Positions 34,997 through 46,739 of a stretch of 64,000 bases of DNA are shown here, piece after piece. Under the pieces are notes generated by a model, which searched no databases, was not told the DNA's origin, and saw only the letters and a program-made list of their open reading frames with translations. Numbering within the stretch: position 1 is the stretch's first letter; every line of letters starts with the position of its first letter. The stretch lies in NCBI GenBank assembly GCA_965644295.1, contig CBFFRP010000615.1, positions 1 to 64,000 on the forward strand, read 5' to 3'. The stretch comes from Paraphysomonas bandaiensis (lineage: Eukaryota; Chrysophyceae). The translations under genes were made by a program, and so were the position numbers.

Positions 34997-36319
34997 TTAG
35001 AACTGATAAGCAGCATACAGATGATCTCTATGCTCCTGATTATGGTTATGGTACGTAGACGAATCCATAACGTTAGGTGTATTGGCTGGAACCTGACGAC
35101 TTGGGGGCTGGGGTAGTGTATAAGTGGGGTAGAAAACCGCACTGTCTACTCGCAATGAAGACGCCGAACCCCCAGGAGTCGTAGGCTGCTGTTGTCTAGT
35201 AGACAGTGTCTGAGTTTGTCCTTGCAGTTCAGAGATGGACGACAGATAGAGAGAAGGACCGCTGGAAAAAGTAGGTGACCGCCGAGAAGCCCCAAAACCT
35301 CCCCCCTTGGCAGAGGGAATATATGAACCACCTGCTTCAGAGGGGAGAGAAGTAGAGGGAGTAAACGGTACGGAGTTGGTCCCTTGGCCATCTGCAGTGG
35401 GGAGAGTCTGAGGGGTGTATACCTGCCGAGTGCTGCGAGGAGCACAATGAACACGTTGGGGAACCGCATCAGGGGCAAGTGGAGCAGTGGGAAACATGAA
35501 GGCTAGTGCTGCTGCCTCAGCAGGTGACACCTTCTGCATCCATATTCTCGTCTTGAACACCTGAAACATATCCCTCACGAGCTCTCTGAAGTCGACTCTC
35601 CTATCGGCAGAGAATATAATCGTCAGCTTCTTACGGTCGAACTGCATTTCAGCTGCTGCAACAGTGATGGGCACGTGGCGGACCTGAGCAAGATGTCTGC
35701 AGAGCTGTAGCGCCCTTTCTTCTTCTCTGGAATTGTCCTGCATGAGCTGCTTATCCTCAGGTGAAGCTAGTGATATAATAGAGCGTAAAGATGAGGTCTG
35801 AGAGGGCGCATACAGTGAAACCGGAGCAGGAGGATGAATAGCATGAACCACACCCGCATCAAACCCCCTGTCAGCCTCCACAACCACTGCAGAGCCGACT
35901 CGAATCACATCCGGACACCGATCAGTTATCTTATACGAGTCTTTCGTACACTTAAATCTCACCTCAACCACACTACCCGCCTGAGATGAGTGAGCAGACG
36001 AGAGCTCATGATGAGAGAATGATGATGACGAGGGCTCTGAATATCCTCGCAGCCTTCCCCCCTCTGACTCATAGGCTCCTATTCGACCCCCCTCTGACTC
36101 ATAGGCTCCTACTGATAGAGGTGTGACGTATCTGCTGCTGGTGATGTACTGTTGATCTCCATCCACCCCATCATCTGAGCATGGAGCGCTTACCTCTGTA
36201 GGTGAATGATCAGAGGGTATGGGAGGGATCATAGAGGGCTCTGGAGGATAACCAGAGGAGCATATATCACTCATAGGAGAGTGATAGTTCGAGTGATAGA
36301 GATCCGCTGATGGTTGCAT
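34997..36319 (-). CDS. PSP1 C-terminal domain protein
   Basis: An intronless 440-residue protein. The N-terminus (1-115) is Ser/Pro-rich with a doubled GAYESEGGR at 71-89. A PSP1 domain spans about 118-265 (VVEVRFKCTKDSYKIT, GSAVVVEADRGFDAGVV, then RKKLTIIFSADRRVDFRELVRD and KTRIWMQ). This module is shared by yeast Psp1, kinetoplastid proteins and bacterial RicT/YaaT, and is linked to RNA or translation-associated complexes rather than a defined enzyme. The C-terminal 170 residues are low-complexity Pro/Thr/Gln-rich. It is divergent from TAF7, with a 574-bp shared upstream region. Confidence 0.85.
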   Translation of the reverse strand: MQPSADLYHSNYHSPMSDICSSGYPPEPSMIPPIPSDHSPTEVSAPCSDDGVDGDQQYITSSRYVTPLSVGAYESEGGRIGAYESEGGRLRGYSEPSSSSFSHHELSSAHSSQAGSVVEVRFKCTKDSYKITDRCPDVIRVGSAVVVEADRGFDAGVVHAIHPPAPVSLYAPSQTSSLRSIISLASPEDKQLMQDNSREEERALQLCRHLAQVRHVPITVAAAEMQFDRKKLTIIFSADRRVDFRELVRDMFQVFKTRIWMQKVSPAEAAALAFMFPTAPLAPDAVPQRVHCAPRSTRQVYTPQTLPTADGQGTNSVPFTPSTSLPSEAGGSYIPSAKGGGFGASRRSPTFSSGPSLYLSSISELQGQTQTLSTRQQQPTTPGGSASSLRVDSAVFYPTYTLPQPPSRQVPANTPNVMDSSTYHNHNQEHRDHLYAAYQF

Positions 36320-36893
36320 TAGATAGCTGGAAACATGAGGGGACAGTGATAGAGGCAGTGTGCTATAAGGGGGTGAAGTTATCTTATATGAGATGAGACT
36401 GATACTGTGAGTGCACTCCGCTGCTGTCTATACATACACTGCTCGACATGTGACAGACATACCACACTACACGATACTAGACTATACTGCTGGGTGCTAC
36501 ACACATCTATATATGAAATCAACGACTACGCACGTACGCTACCCTCATCAGATGGGAAGAAGTCATTCGATTGGTTCTTTTCATATACAAAAACATCGTA
36601 TGCGAATACATGTCGTCGTCACTTCGACTTCTTTTTCTTCAATTCAACTTCGAGAGCGAAGTAGCAAATCAGAAGATTCGAAAGACAGAAAGTGACGTAG
36701 TTGATAAAGAAATAGTATCTTGAACAGTCAATACTTCAACATATATATTTTCAGTTCTAATATATCTGTACACATAGCTGTATTCTGCGTATACGTATAT
36801 GAATGCAGAGGTGCTGAGAGTTGAGTCTCTGTGCTGCAGTCGCTTCACTATACCATCAAGCATGTATGTATATATATATGAATAGACACAGAC

Positions 36894-38619
36894 ATGAGCG
36901 AGTTTCAGTCCCATCAGCAAGTGATTCTTCGTCTACCAGAGTCAGTAGCGGATCGTGTGAACCGTATGCTTCATCGTTCTCTTGAACCGGTGCACATAGA
37001 AGTCGTTCCCGAAGGTGAGATCCACGCACATACATACATATATATATACATATATGAGACTATACACCCCTATATATGAGACTAGGCACATGTATGAGAC
37101 TATACATACATACATACACGTATATGAGACTATATACATGTATACACACATATATATGAGATACAGTCACATGCTATATCCATATACGTATATGACACAT
37201 AGTCACGTGCTATATACATATACATATGATATGTACATATATGTATACGTATGATATTATATGTTACACTATATTGCCTTCATATTCTAAACTGAACTTC
37301 AGTGGGGAAGAAGGCTATGTATAAGTTCGTGTTCGGAGAGGAGAGTCTTCCTGCTCTATTGGGTAATCTGCCATGTAACGTCGAGACTCATAAGACATTC
37401 GACCACCGCACATACTACAAGAGTGCAGACATTGGACAGGTGAGACATATCCCCCAATGATATGATATGATATGATAGACCGTACTATGATGCGAAATAT
37501 ACCTCACTAAGATATGACAAGATACCTTATACCCCACTATGATATGATGCGATACATCCTTCTATGAAATGAAATGATATGCCTACCCTACGATAATACG
37601 CACTGTGATATGAAGGAATATGTAGTGAGCTGATGAGATTGTATTTTGTGTAGATGTTGGTAGTGTTTGAGAATGAATCGGAGCGGGAGAAGGCGGATGA
37701 GTCCATGGTATCGGGGGAGTTCACATGTTTTAACACTGGTGTCACCCCACCATCGCACTGTATCGTCACCAGGAAGTTCAATAAGACTAGACACCAAAAG
37801 CCCCATCCTCCGGATGAGGTATCTAAGGTCGAAAATGAACTTTGCAAGTATGTCTCAGCAGACGATACCGAGGAAATATGTGAGTAAATGATGCTGTATT
37901 CTATGTTGTATATCCGTAGAGTGCCGTACGAACGTTATACATATGGTTTGTCGTGTCTACATCTACATGTTTGTAAAGTGTATTGCATGATATGTTGTTT
38001 AGTTCGTGAGCGTTGTATTCACTGTTCCGCACAAGTCTAATACGGAATATGTGTCCTAGTTGAAGAAGTTGTGGACTTTGAGGATTATATGGCGGATAGA
38101 CAGAATCCTGAAGGGAAAACATTCACACTAAACTCTCATGACTTTTCTTTGAAATCATCGCTGCCATTTCAGTTACATCCCGAGGTGATATTTTGTATTC
38201 ACACTGTGGCGTGTGTATTATGGACATATTATAAAGTGCATTGTTAATTGATGTCAACATTATGCTGCGTCAGTTTTGTGTGAGGTAACTAAAAGGTATA
38301 GATGCTTGTATCTTCTGAAGATAAGGATTTGCTGGAAAAAATTTCGGCTGTGAAGACTCAGGCTGAAAGTTCATCCAATAGTGTTCTAACTGGCTCAGTT
38401 GTTCACTCCAGAGGGGGGGAAGGTAAGCAGGTTCGTTCGAAAGAAGGCGATGGTGATGAGGGTGGGTATGGTACTGGTTTCGATGATAAGGACCTTGACG
38501 GTGATGAGGGAAATGAAGAAGATGGGTCTAATCAGAGTGCATGCAGTTCCGATAGCAGTGAATCAGACGACGCCTGGCTGAATGACCTGGAGAACAGCAT
38601 CGAAACCAAAGAGACCTAA
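36894..38619 (+). CDS. TAF7: Transcription initiation factor TFIID subunit 7 (TAF7)
   Basis: The five exons, all GT-AG and in phase, are 36894-37014, 37303-37439, 37654-37879, 38060-38184 and 38302-38619, giving 308 residues. The TAFII55 N-terminal domain is clear: QVILRLPESVADRV, KFVFGEESLPALLGNLPCNVETH, and the hallmark YYKSADIGQMLVVFENE, which spans the exon 2/3 junction. In TFIID, TAF7 contacts TAF1. The C-terminal third is acidic and Ser-rich (DDKDLDGDEGNEEDG), usual for the family. Intron 1 (288 nt) and the region just upstream contain CATA/TATATG simple repeats. The start was chosen as the ATG directly before the conserved domain. Confidence 0.93.
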
Positions 38620-38879
38620 ACATCTTATAGATAGTTATAGCCGGACATGAATGAGTATTTTTGTGCATTGTGTTTCAGTAGTGAAGGTATATATGTGTGA
38701 TAACCCGTAATGCTGCGCTTTGTCGTCTAACACTTATGATTTCACAATGTAAAAGCTACTTACAATGTAATAACATTGGCCAACTACATATTGCATAGAG
38801 GTATAGCAATATTTCTGTGTGATTTAATTAGAATTAGAATACTTTTGCTTATAATTTTGGTCCACTAAAACTTAATCTT

Positions 38880-39065
38880 CATTTTATCTCCAAAATAAGA
38901 GTTTTTGGAATCAACAGAACGCTCATATTAATACCAGGTGAATATAGACTTATCCCTTTTTTTGACCTGATTTGGGCTCAACAGGGCGCTCATATCAGCA
39001 CCGGGCAAATATAGACATTCAACTTCAATATTCGGTTCAACAGAAGCTCACTTCTATCTTCATTA
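38880..39065. repeat. Family E repeat, right member of an inverted pair
   Basis: Carries the complements of the blocks listed for the left copy at about 34190-34500: TTTTTTTGACCTGATTTGGG, ATATAGACATTCAACTTCAA and ATATTCGGTTC. A second, more decayed CGCTCATAT block lies just before it. Confidence 0.6.
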
Positions 39066-39079
39066 TGATAATGACAGTC

Positions 39080-39310
39080 GAATGTACGTGATTTCATTAT
39101 AGTACACAATTATAGAGAAACCACAGCCATGAGCCAAATATCAAGAGCAGATCATCTAACTCCAAGTTATATTCCATCCTTCGACTGCTGTAGAAGATCA
39201 CAACGATGTCAGTGCAAGTGATCTGTCTTCATATCCAGGAATTCGAAACAACTTCAAGAATATTACAGGAGAGTTTAAGTACCATATCTGATGCTATATA
39301 GGTGGTTAGG
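39080..39310 (+). repeat. Family C repeat, copy 1
   Basis: About 70% similar in direct orientation to 39825-40110. Shared blocks include AGATCATC, GAAGATCACAACGATGTCAG, GGAGAGTTTAAGTACCATA and TCTGATGC. No ORF. Confidence 0.55.
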
Positions 39311-39664
39311 AGCAGTGGCACCCAGTTCTTTCAGGGTTGGAGCCATATCGTGCTTCTCAGGATATTGTGTGTCTCATATCATACACACATCCTTCGATAA
39401 GGTGCACTTGCAGAGGTAAAGCCTGCTGTACTATATAAATGTGATGATGATGCTAATTAAGGCAATAACAAGCCTCTCTTTCATCTTCAACTGTTTACAT
39501 TTATTATCACACTTACAGTATACATATCATTCATTTGAAACTATATGAGTTCTCATTTGTGTTATTCATGTTAATCAAGGAACATCTATTTCTTAATACA
39601 GCAAGCATGCTACAAATAGCTATACAATCTAATAGTAACTTTTCAACGTCATGAGGATAAGCTA

Positions 39665-39795
39665 CAATTTAACCTAGGGATAAGGAGTATCGTCCCTTGT
39701 CTAAATTTTAAAACTCGGGCTTTTCGCCCTCGTTTCAAAATTTTGAGCGCGGGACGATATAGCCTCCTTATTGCCCGTGGTTATATATAACCATT
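39665..39795. repeat. GC-cored fold-back sequence
   Basis: TAAGGAGTATCGTCCC (39681-39696) pairs with GGGACGATATAGCCTCCTTA (39751-39770). Inside these, AAATTTTAAAACTCGGGC pairs with GCCCTCGTTTCAAAATTTT around the tight loop TTTTC (39721-39725). The hairpin is compositionally unlike its AT-rich surroundings. It could be a MITE or a structured RNA; nothing decides this. Confidence 0.65.
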
Positions 39796-39824
39796 TAAAC
39801 AGAGACTCTCTTCTATCTTAATTA

Positions 39825-40110
39825 TTCTGTTGACAGTCATGTGTATGTGATTACATTAAATTGCACGATTATAGGGAAAGCACAATGATGAAGCAGCTCT
39901 AGAAATCAGATCATCAAACAATCCCAGTTAACTTTTATCCTTCGTTTGATGTGGAAGATCATAATGATGTCAGTGCAAGCAATCCATATTCAGTCCTGAA
40001 TCTTAAACGCATAATAAAACATTCAATCTATTCATATAACCAGGTCTATGCAACAACTTGTATAAATATTTTAGGAGAGTTCAAATGCCATATCTGATGC
40101 TGAAGGAGAT
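39825..40110 (+). repeat. Family C repeat, copy 2
   Basis: Direct, diverged copy of 39080-39310, with an insertion in the middle (about 39995-40040). Confidence 0.55.
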
Positions 40111-40129
40111 TCGAGGCAATGGCACCTAC

Positions 40130-40225
40130 TTCTCTAATGCCCTCTCAACAAAGTCGGACTCGCACCATTTCATGGTGTTCTAGGGGATAAGTACCGGAGA
40201 TGTTTTTCCGGGAAACTAACGTTAT
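40130..40225 (-). mobile_element. TIR element family B fragment
   Basis: A short inverted internal piece (CTCAACAAAGTCGGACTCGC, GATAAGTACCGGAGATG, CCGGGAAACTAACG). Its continuation is displaced to about 40595, as if later DNA had been inserted between the two halves. Confidence 0.55.
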
Positions 40226-40594
40226 TGAGTATTGACCATTTTCAGATGATTAAGATTGTTTCAAGAAAAGTTTAAGTTAGTCAAACTGGATAGATTACGT
40301 TATTATAATTATTGTATATACACAAAACACAACCGTTCTCATGTAATTATCAGATATTCGTATATACACAATTGTGTGTGTTGTCATGAAACACATGTCA
40401 ACAACATGATAAATTATTTCGTTCATGTTAACCACTGCTCAACTTCCTTATCTTGAATCGTCATGATATAATACTTCAGTTACACAGTTATAGCTATATA
40501 GCACCTTTGACAATTGACTACGTATTACTGTTTTTCACATTGTATTTAACGTATTCTACAGTACTATCTTAGAGAACCATACGTATTCCAACAA
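40226..40594. other. AT-rich insertion between two halves of a family B copy
   Basis: A 66-codon ORF (40256-40456) is present but has no recognisable content. The family B sequence ends at ACTAACG before this segment and resumes at AAACGTGAG after it (about 40593), so this DNA appears inserted into the older element. Confidence 0.35.
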
Positions 40595-40815
40595 ACGTGA
40601 GTCGCGTATATTATTATGTATTCAGCAGATATTGTTCTGCCCACTCATAGCCTAATGTTTGTGTGGTGCAAGGGACACTGATATAAGTGTCACTTGTATA
40701 GACGGCTTTAAGCCTTGACGAATAAACAGACATCCGGGAATGAGCCCACCTTAAGGGCGGTAGTGGGCCGTCTACTGCAGTCAACCATCCGGGCTATTCA
40801 CGGTGCTTGCGGTGA
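40595..40815 (-). mobile_element. TIR element family B fragment, continuation
   Basis: Carries the next family B blocks in order: AGATATTGTTCTGCCCACTC, TTTGTGTGGTGCAAGGG, CATCCGGGAATG and GGGCCGTCTACTGCAGTCAA. Confidence 0.55.
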
Positions 40816-41310
40816 TATAGGACATACGAGGCAAAATGCATTTTGCCGACATCTGGGTTTTTAGCTGTATGCGTGATTAATACGGATCATATGAATCGTA
40901 CAAATCACGAGAAAGCAAATGTAATATTTCCACTTTCCTCCCTGAAACCAAGAGGCCGCCCTAATAATTTATATATATCTGCAGTGCCTTAAATAGATTA
41001 GCGATATGCTCCATTGAAGCTATGTATACATATATCGGATTATCTATATTTTCTACAATAGAAATAGAGTACAAATCTATACGAATACCATCTGTTTAAA
41101 ATGTGAACTTGAGATAGTTTTGTAGTCGGCTATGTAGATAAATACTTTGCGAGAAATGAACATATAAGGCATTACAAGCGACTATTTAAGATTATATAGT
41201 TGGAGATGATGAAGTGAATCAGTAAGAATTGTCCCATGTGTAAACATTGATATAAATCAATAACAAGTGTGAGTGTGGAAACACTTTAACGTTGATGGAA
41301 CTAGTAATGT
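40816..41310. other. Intergenic, no gene seen
   Basis: AT-rich with no long ORF and no repeat family recognised, beyond GAGGCAAAATGCATTTTGCC, a short palindrome at about 40830. Confidence 0.4.
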
Positions 41311-41316
41311 AGTAAA

Positions 41317-41622
41317 TCATGATACAAATTCGTAATCATACATGGCGGTAATTATACTCATATTTTTCCCCATAAAAGCAATGAGCACAATAGAAGTCAT
41401 TTCCAGAAAAAGAATGTAATACCATACATAACCGAGACTCAATAACGCATCATATACAATCCACCCATACAAAGAACCTGCCTGAAACGATACACTACGC
41501 CAAGAATTAATTACAAACAATACATGAAGACGATAGGCTATAATGATGGTGCAATCTACAGTTTCCACCCCATCAATTTGTTGACCGACGAAGGTATTGA
41601 TCGTGATGTACGTCCCCATGGG
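41317..41622 (-). CDS. Hypothetical small hydrophobic protein
   Basis: About 100 codons from the second in-frame ATG (41622 or just upstream). Two hydrophobic stretches (about CTIIIAYRLHVLFVI and YVWYYILFLEMTSIVLIAF) could be membrane helices. It lies directly downstream of the TRIM-like gene on the same strand. It may be an independent small membrane protein or chance. No family recognised. Confidence 0.3.
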   Translation of the reverse strand, partial: PMGTYITINTFVGQQIDGVETVDCTIIIAYRLHVLFVINSWRSVSFQAGSLYGWIVYDALLSLGYVWYYILFLEMTSIVLIAFMGKNMSIITAMYDYEFVS

Positions 41623-41696
41623 CATAAAAGGCACCGAATAGCACAGCGGAAATGAAAGAAAACAATCTAGAAAAGTAATACGAGGGCTCTAGTCTA

Positions 41697-44600
41697 CTAG
41701 CAATATAACCCTCCATACAGCTCTATTCCAGAACAATATAAATGACAAGTTCCCCGCGCGTTTTGGTGCTTTTGCACCAGTTTAAATTCTCTGTACATTC
41801 CATCATCTTCTCGGCTATCTTTTCGTGAAGGGAGAGGCGTAATCAAAAAAAGGCCCTCGACAAAAGCATTATCATATTGATGAGAAGAGTCATCCAGTGG
41901 AACTAACGGGCCAGGATGGGCATGAAGGAGAACCCATGGGAAATCCCCTGACGATCTTCCTAACAGCTCCCAATCACATATAGTGTTGGCCTAGAAAATG
42001 CAGTGGGTTAATGTAGCCACAGAATGACGATTATACATAATATTGAAATCTACAGCATTGAATGACTAGATATTGCATTATATCATCCAGTCGTGCCGCG
42101 AGTGTACCTGCGACGAACGAATGGCATATCCAGAGAGTCGTAGTGCTCGACCTTCTCCAATATCTATGCTTACCCACTGACCAGCAGACCCCCCCCCTGC
42201 GATATACATTCACACAATAGTCGTCGTATATCACACCACACTATCTTACATCCAATACCATACTATACTTCTTAAGGTTCAGGTATATAAAATATCACTT
42301 TCAAAGATGCACACTTCAACATGTCCTTACTTCACTACCTGTTGCATTATATCCATTAGATCCAACCGAGTAGTCTACGATTCGTGATGGATCCGATAAT
42401 TTAGCATTTACTATGGAGCTCATACTAGCTCTAACAGCTCCACGACAATGAGGATTAGAGTATGCGCGAGTTCCTCCCTCAGTGCTGATGACATATAGGA
42501 CTCCAGTTGAGTGGAAGGGAGCGAGTGGAGGCTCAGGAGGGGGGCAAGATATGAGACGAGGTCCAGGAGTGCGAATTACACATGACGCAGACCATGCGCT
42601 AGCTACACCTATATCACCCACATCAACTACTTGGAACATAGATACATGTATCACGTGCATATTCACATATATACGTACATGAATGCATACCTACCATGTT
42701 TATTAACGGCCTGTACACGAAATCTGAGTAATTTCCTGCTAAGGGTAGCCATACTGGACAGCAGGCTAAAACAATGTGAAGGAACGGCTGCTGATTGGTC
42801 TGTGTTGGAGACACCCTTCTCTCCATGGGGAAAAGTAACAGGAGTAGTCCCTTCACTGAGCCCTTGTGATCTGCTGACAGATCCCACCCACCCTACTCTT
42901 TCATTGAATTTTTCCGAAATTTCCTGTGCTTCAGTTTCCCCTTGATCAGATAGTGTTTGGGATCTGTCCACGATGACTTGACCAATGGTTTCAAAGCACA
43001 TAACCCCATCCTGGCTTCCAACACTTGGAATATTCTGAGTAGAGCTCGCCCCATCATCACTACGCTTCCCCAAATTATTCGGAATAACAGGTTCATTGAG
43101 GTCGCAGACAGAGCGCTGTACAACATATCGAACAATATCTGAACAGTCTTCCTCGGGCTGTCTCCATGATACTATTACACACATGGTATCCTTATCATCA
43201 TCTTTATTTTTAGCCTTGGGTCTCTTGGAAGGTATCGTGGACGGTGCGTCTCTGTTTCTTTGGCGCTCAAGGGATGACAGCCCACAGAAAACATCAGTCG
43301 GGGCACAAGGCGATCCTACATGCCCATACGATTCGATGGCCAAAAGTAGACCGTCGGATAGAATCACAGGCACTTCAAGAGGAGGTGAACAGCTTGGAGG
43401 TAGGGGTGACAGTAACAACGCTTCTAAGGAAGAAAAGACGGAGGGGTATTGCATGCACAACTCATTGTTGCTAAGCAAGGACAAGGTCTCTGCCGATGAC
43501 AGTATTCTCCGAGCCTAATACACACCTGAATGTCAGCACATATTCACATTCACGTAAAGACACACATTTAACACAGATACTCGCTTGTTGTGCTTGGTTC
43601 ATAATACCTGATTGGCCATATCTACTAAACGCTGTTGGTAACACATTTGAGTGGAAACTCTTGAGAGCTCATCTTCCTCAATTGACAACATCAGTTGCTC
43701 TTCTCTTCTGTCCAAGGCCTCCCGTAGTGCAACGAATCGACTCTGTACCAGCTTCTTAGCAGCATAAGAAGGGTCCCTTGTAGGCAATGAGGTTACTGAT
43801 AGAGCTGAATCCACTGCCAACAAAAGACTTTCAGCTTGCTGAAGTAAACTTTTCGAGCGCTGCAACATTAGTCATCAGGAGTGCAGTAAACATCAAGTTG
43901 ACTTCACAGGTACACATTGCCATATGACGCTGTATGCACTGTATATATGCCACATATCTGTATAAAGCATTGAGCGCACACCTCTCGCAATGATGTGGCC
44001 ACATGCATCACTAACTCCACCCTATGGCCAGAATGTTCCCCCAGAGTTGCACATTCTCTGCAGATAAGAACGAAGCAATCTCTGCATATGAGTTTCGACA
44101 TTTCCCCTGGATGTTCGGTACATAATACCTGCCCAAGCAAATTGAGTGAGTTTAGCTGAATCAGACTCCATACCTCCTCGTTGATTGGTATACCAGCCTT
44201 CTCGGTCGCATGAGATTCCGAAGATCCCTTGTAGGCTCGATAGTGTTTATCCATGACTTCACTCTTATGTATAGCGGAATCACATAACGAGCACATCGAT
44301 GCCACACAATTAACACAGTACACTTGTGCCTCCCGCGACACACACACCTGTCATGATCATGCTATAAATCTCTAATTATAGCGTAACAGATGCTAGCTAA
44401 AAGTAACACAACTACCCACCTGGCAGTCCCCCCCACGATTTCCCAGTCCCTGTCTCTGCTCCGTTTGCTCCCCATCTCTGTCTCTATGTCGGTTGGCCTC
44501 TATAACGTGAATCATCTCATAGTTTTTTACAAGAGGAGCGGGAGAATGAGTGAAGCAAGACGGACATCGCACATGTTTCCTAGAGGGAGACACAGTGGAG

Positions 44601-45000
44601 CTGCAAGGCTCAGCCAGACGGTCACTGCATGAGAGGCATATCGAATGACCGCATAGGAAGAGGACGGGAGTATATCTACAGCAGGTAATCAAAGTCACGA
44701 AATAGATACCTATACACCAACACACAAATATACTCATCAACTCTCTCATTACACAACACCATACACTCAATACTAACGCACATTGATAACAATATACCAT
44801 AAAACCATTCCACACTACATACACACAGGACACTGTATACAGTCTAGGGTGGCACATATATGGTATGCTCCTATATACGGGGTGGTGTTCTACCTTCCAT
44901 CTGGTTTGTAGGGGGAATAACAAACGAGACAATCTCCCCCTCGAAAGGGCATTGAGTGGGAACCACTACCGGATCCTCTGCTCTCGGATTCATCAGTCAT
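41697..45000 (-). CDS. TRIM-like protein: RING, B-boxes, coiled coil, FN3, F5/8C-like
   Basis: The eight in-phase exons are 45000-44894, 44675-44420, 44347-43982, 43859-43608, 43514-42695, 42629-42339, 42196-42108 and 41990-41697, giving 824 residues. The RING is split by intron 1, with ligands C24, C27, C44, H46, C49, C52, C73 and C76, so E3 ubiquitin ligase activity is likely. Two Cys/His B-boxes follow (122-243; the second is CTEHPGEMSKLICRDC...CRECATLGEHSGH). A coiled coil spans about 244-327, with a fibronectin III domain after it (CVIVSWRQPEEDCSDIVRYVV to FRVQAVNKHG). The C-terminus is a galactose-binding/F5-8C-like module of the BTBD9/HECTD1 type (GQWVSIDIGEGRALRLSGY, ICDWELLGRSSG, SGIELYGGLYC). 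It is divergent from the EngB-like GTPase across the (TATG)n array. The substrate is unknown. Confidence 0.9.
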
Positions 45001-45065
45001 CGGTGGAGGTTCGAGAAGTAATTGATGCGACCGACAGAAGCAATGACAATATAGCAATATCCTAG

Positions 45066-45096
<31 letters not shown>

Positions 45097-46677
45097 TGTA
45101 TGTATGTATGTATGTATGTATGTATGTATGTATGTATGTATGTATGTATGTATGTATGTATGTATGTATGTATGTATGTATGTATGTATGTATGTATGTA
45201 TGTATGTATGTATGTATGTATGTATGTATGTATGTATGTATGTATGTATGTATGTATGTATGTATGTATGTATGTATGTATGTATGTATGTATGTATGTA
45301 TGTATGTATGTATGTATGTATGTATGTATGTATGTATGTATGTATGTATGTATGTATGTATGTATGTATGTATGTATGTATGTATGTATGTATGTATGTA
45401 TGTATGTATGTATGTATGTATGTATGTATGTATGTATGTATGTATGTATGTATGTATGTATGTATGTATGTATGTATGTATGTATGTATGTATGTATGTA
45501 TGTATGTATGTATGTATGTATGTATGTATGTATGTATGTATGTATGTATGTATGTATGTATGTATGTATGTATGTATGTATGTATGTATGTATGTATGTA
45601 TGTATGTATGTATGTATGTATGTATGTATGTATGTATGTATGTATGTATGTATGTATGTATGTATGTATGTATGTATGTATGTATGTATGTATGTATGTA
45701 TGTATGTATGTATGTATGTATGTATGTATGTATGTATGTATGTATGTATGTATGTATGTATGTATGTATGTATGTGTATGTATGTATGTATGTATGTATG
45801 TATGTATGTATGTATGTATGTATGTATGTATGTATGTATGTATGTATGTATGTATGTATGTATGTATGTATGTATGTATGTATGTATGTATGTATGTATG
45901 TATGTATGTATGTATGTATGTATGTATGTATGTATGTATGTATGTATGTATGTATGTATGTATGTATGTATGTATGTATGTATGTATGTATGTATGTATG
46001 TATGTATGTATGTATGTATGTATGTATGTATGTATGTATGTATGTATGTATGTATGTATGTATGTATGTATGTATGTATGTATGTATGTATGTATGTATG
46101 TATGTATGTATGTATGTATGTATGTATGTATGTATGTATGTATGTATGTATGTATGTATGTATGTATGTATGTATGTATGTATGTATGTATGTATGTATG
46201 TATGTATGTATGTATGTATGTATGTATGTATGTATGTATGTATGTATGTATGTATGTATGTATGTATGTATGTATGTATGTATGTATGTATGTATGTATG
46301 TATGTATGTATGTATGTATGTATGTATGTATGTATGTATGTATGTATGTATGTATGTATGTATGTATGTATGTATGTATGTATGTATGTATGTATGTATG
46401 TATGTATGTATGTATGTATGTATGTATGTATGTATGTATGTATGTATGTATGTATGTATGTATGTATGTATGTATGTATGTATGTATGTATGTATGTATG
46501 TATGTATGTATGTATGTATGTATGTATGTATGTATGTATGTATGTATGTATGTATGTATGTATGTGTGTATGTATGTATGTATGTATGTATGTATGTATG
46601 TATGTATGTATGTATGTATGTATGTATGTATGTATGTATGTATGTATGTATGTATGTATGTATGTATGTATGTATGT
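45066..46677. repeat. 1.6-kb (TATG)n microsatellite
   Basis: About 400 tandem TATG units with only two irregularities (TATGTGTATG near 45773 and TATGTGTGTA near 46563). It fills 93% of the 1739 bp between the start codons of the TRIM-like (45000, minus) and EngB-like (46740, plus) genes. The 500-codon ORFs across it are artefacts. Confidence 0.98.
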
Positions 46678-46739
46678 GGTTCATTATATTTATATAGCTC
46701 ATCGACCCATCCATACATTCATATCCGCCTGTCATAATC

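Noticed and set aside
41317-41634. Small hydrophobic ORF as the last exon of the TRIM-like gene
   Set aside because: The TRIM-like frame ends with SGIELYGGLYC and a stop at 41697, the natural end of its F5/8C-like domain.
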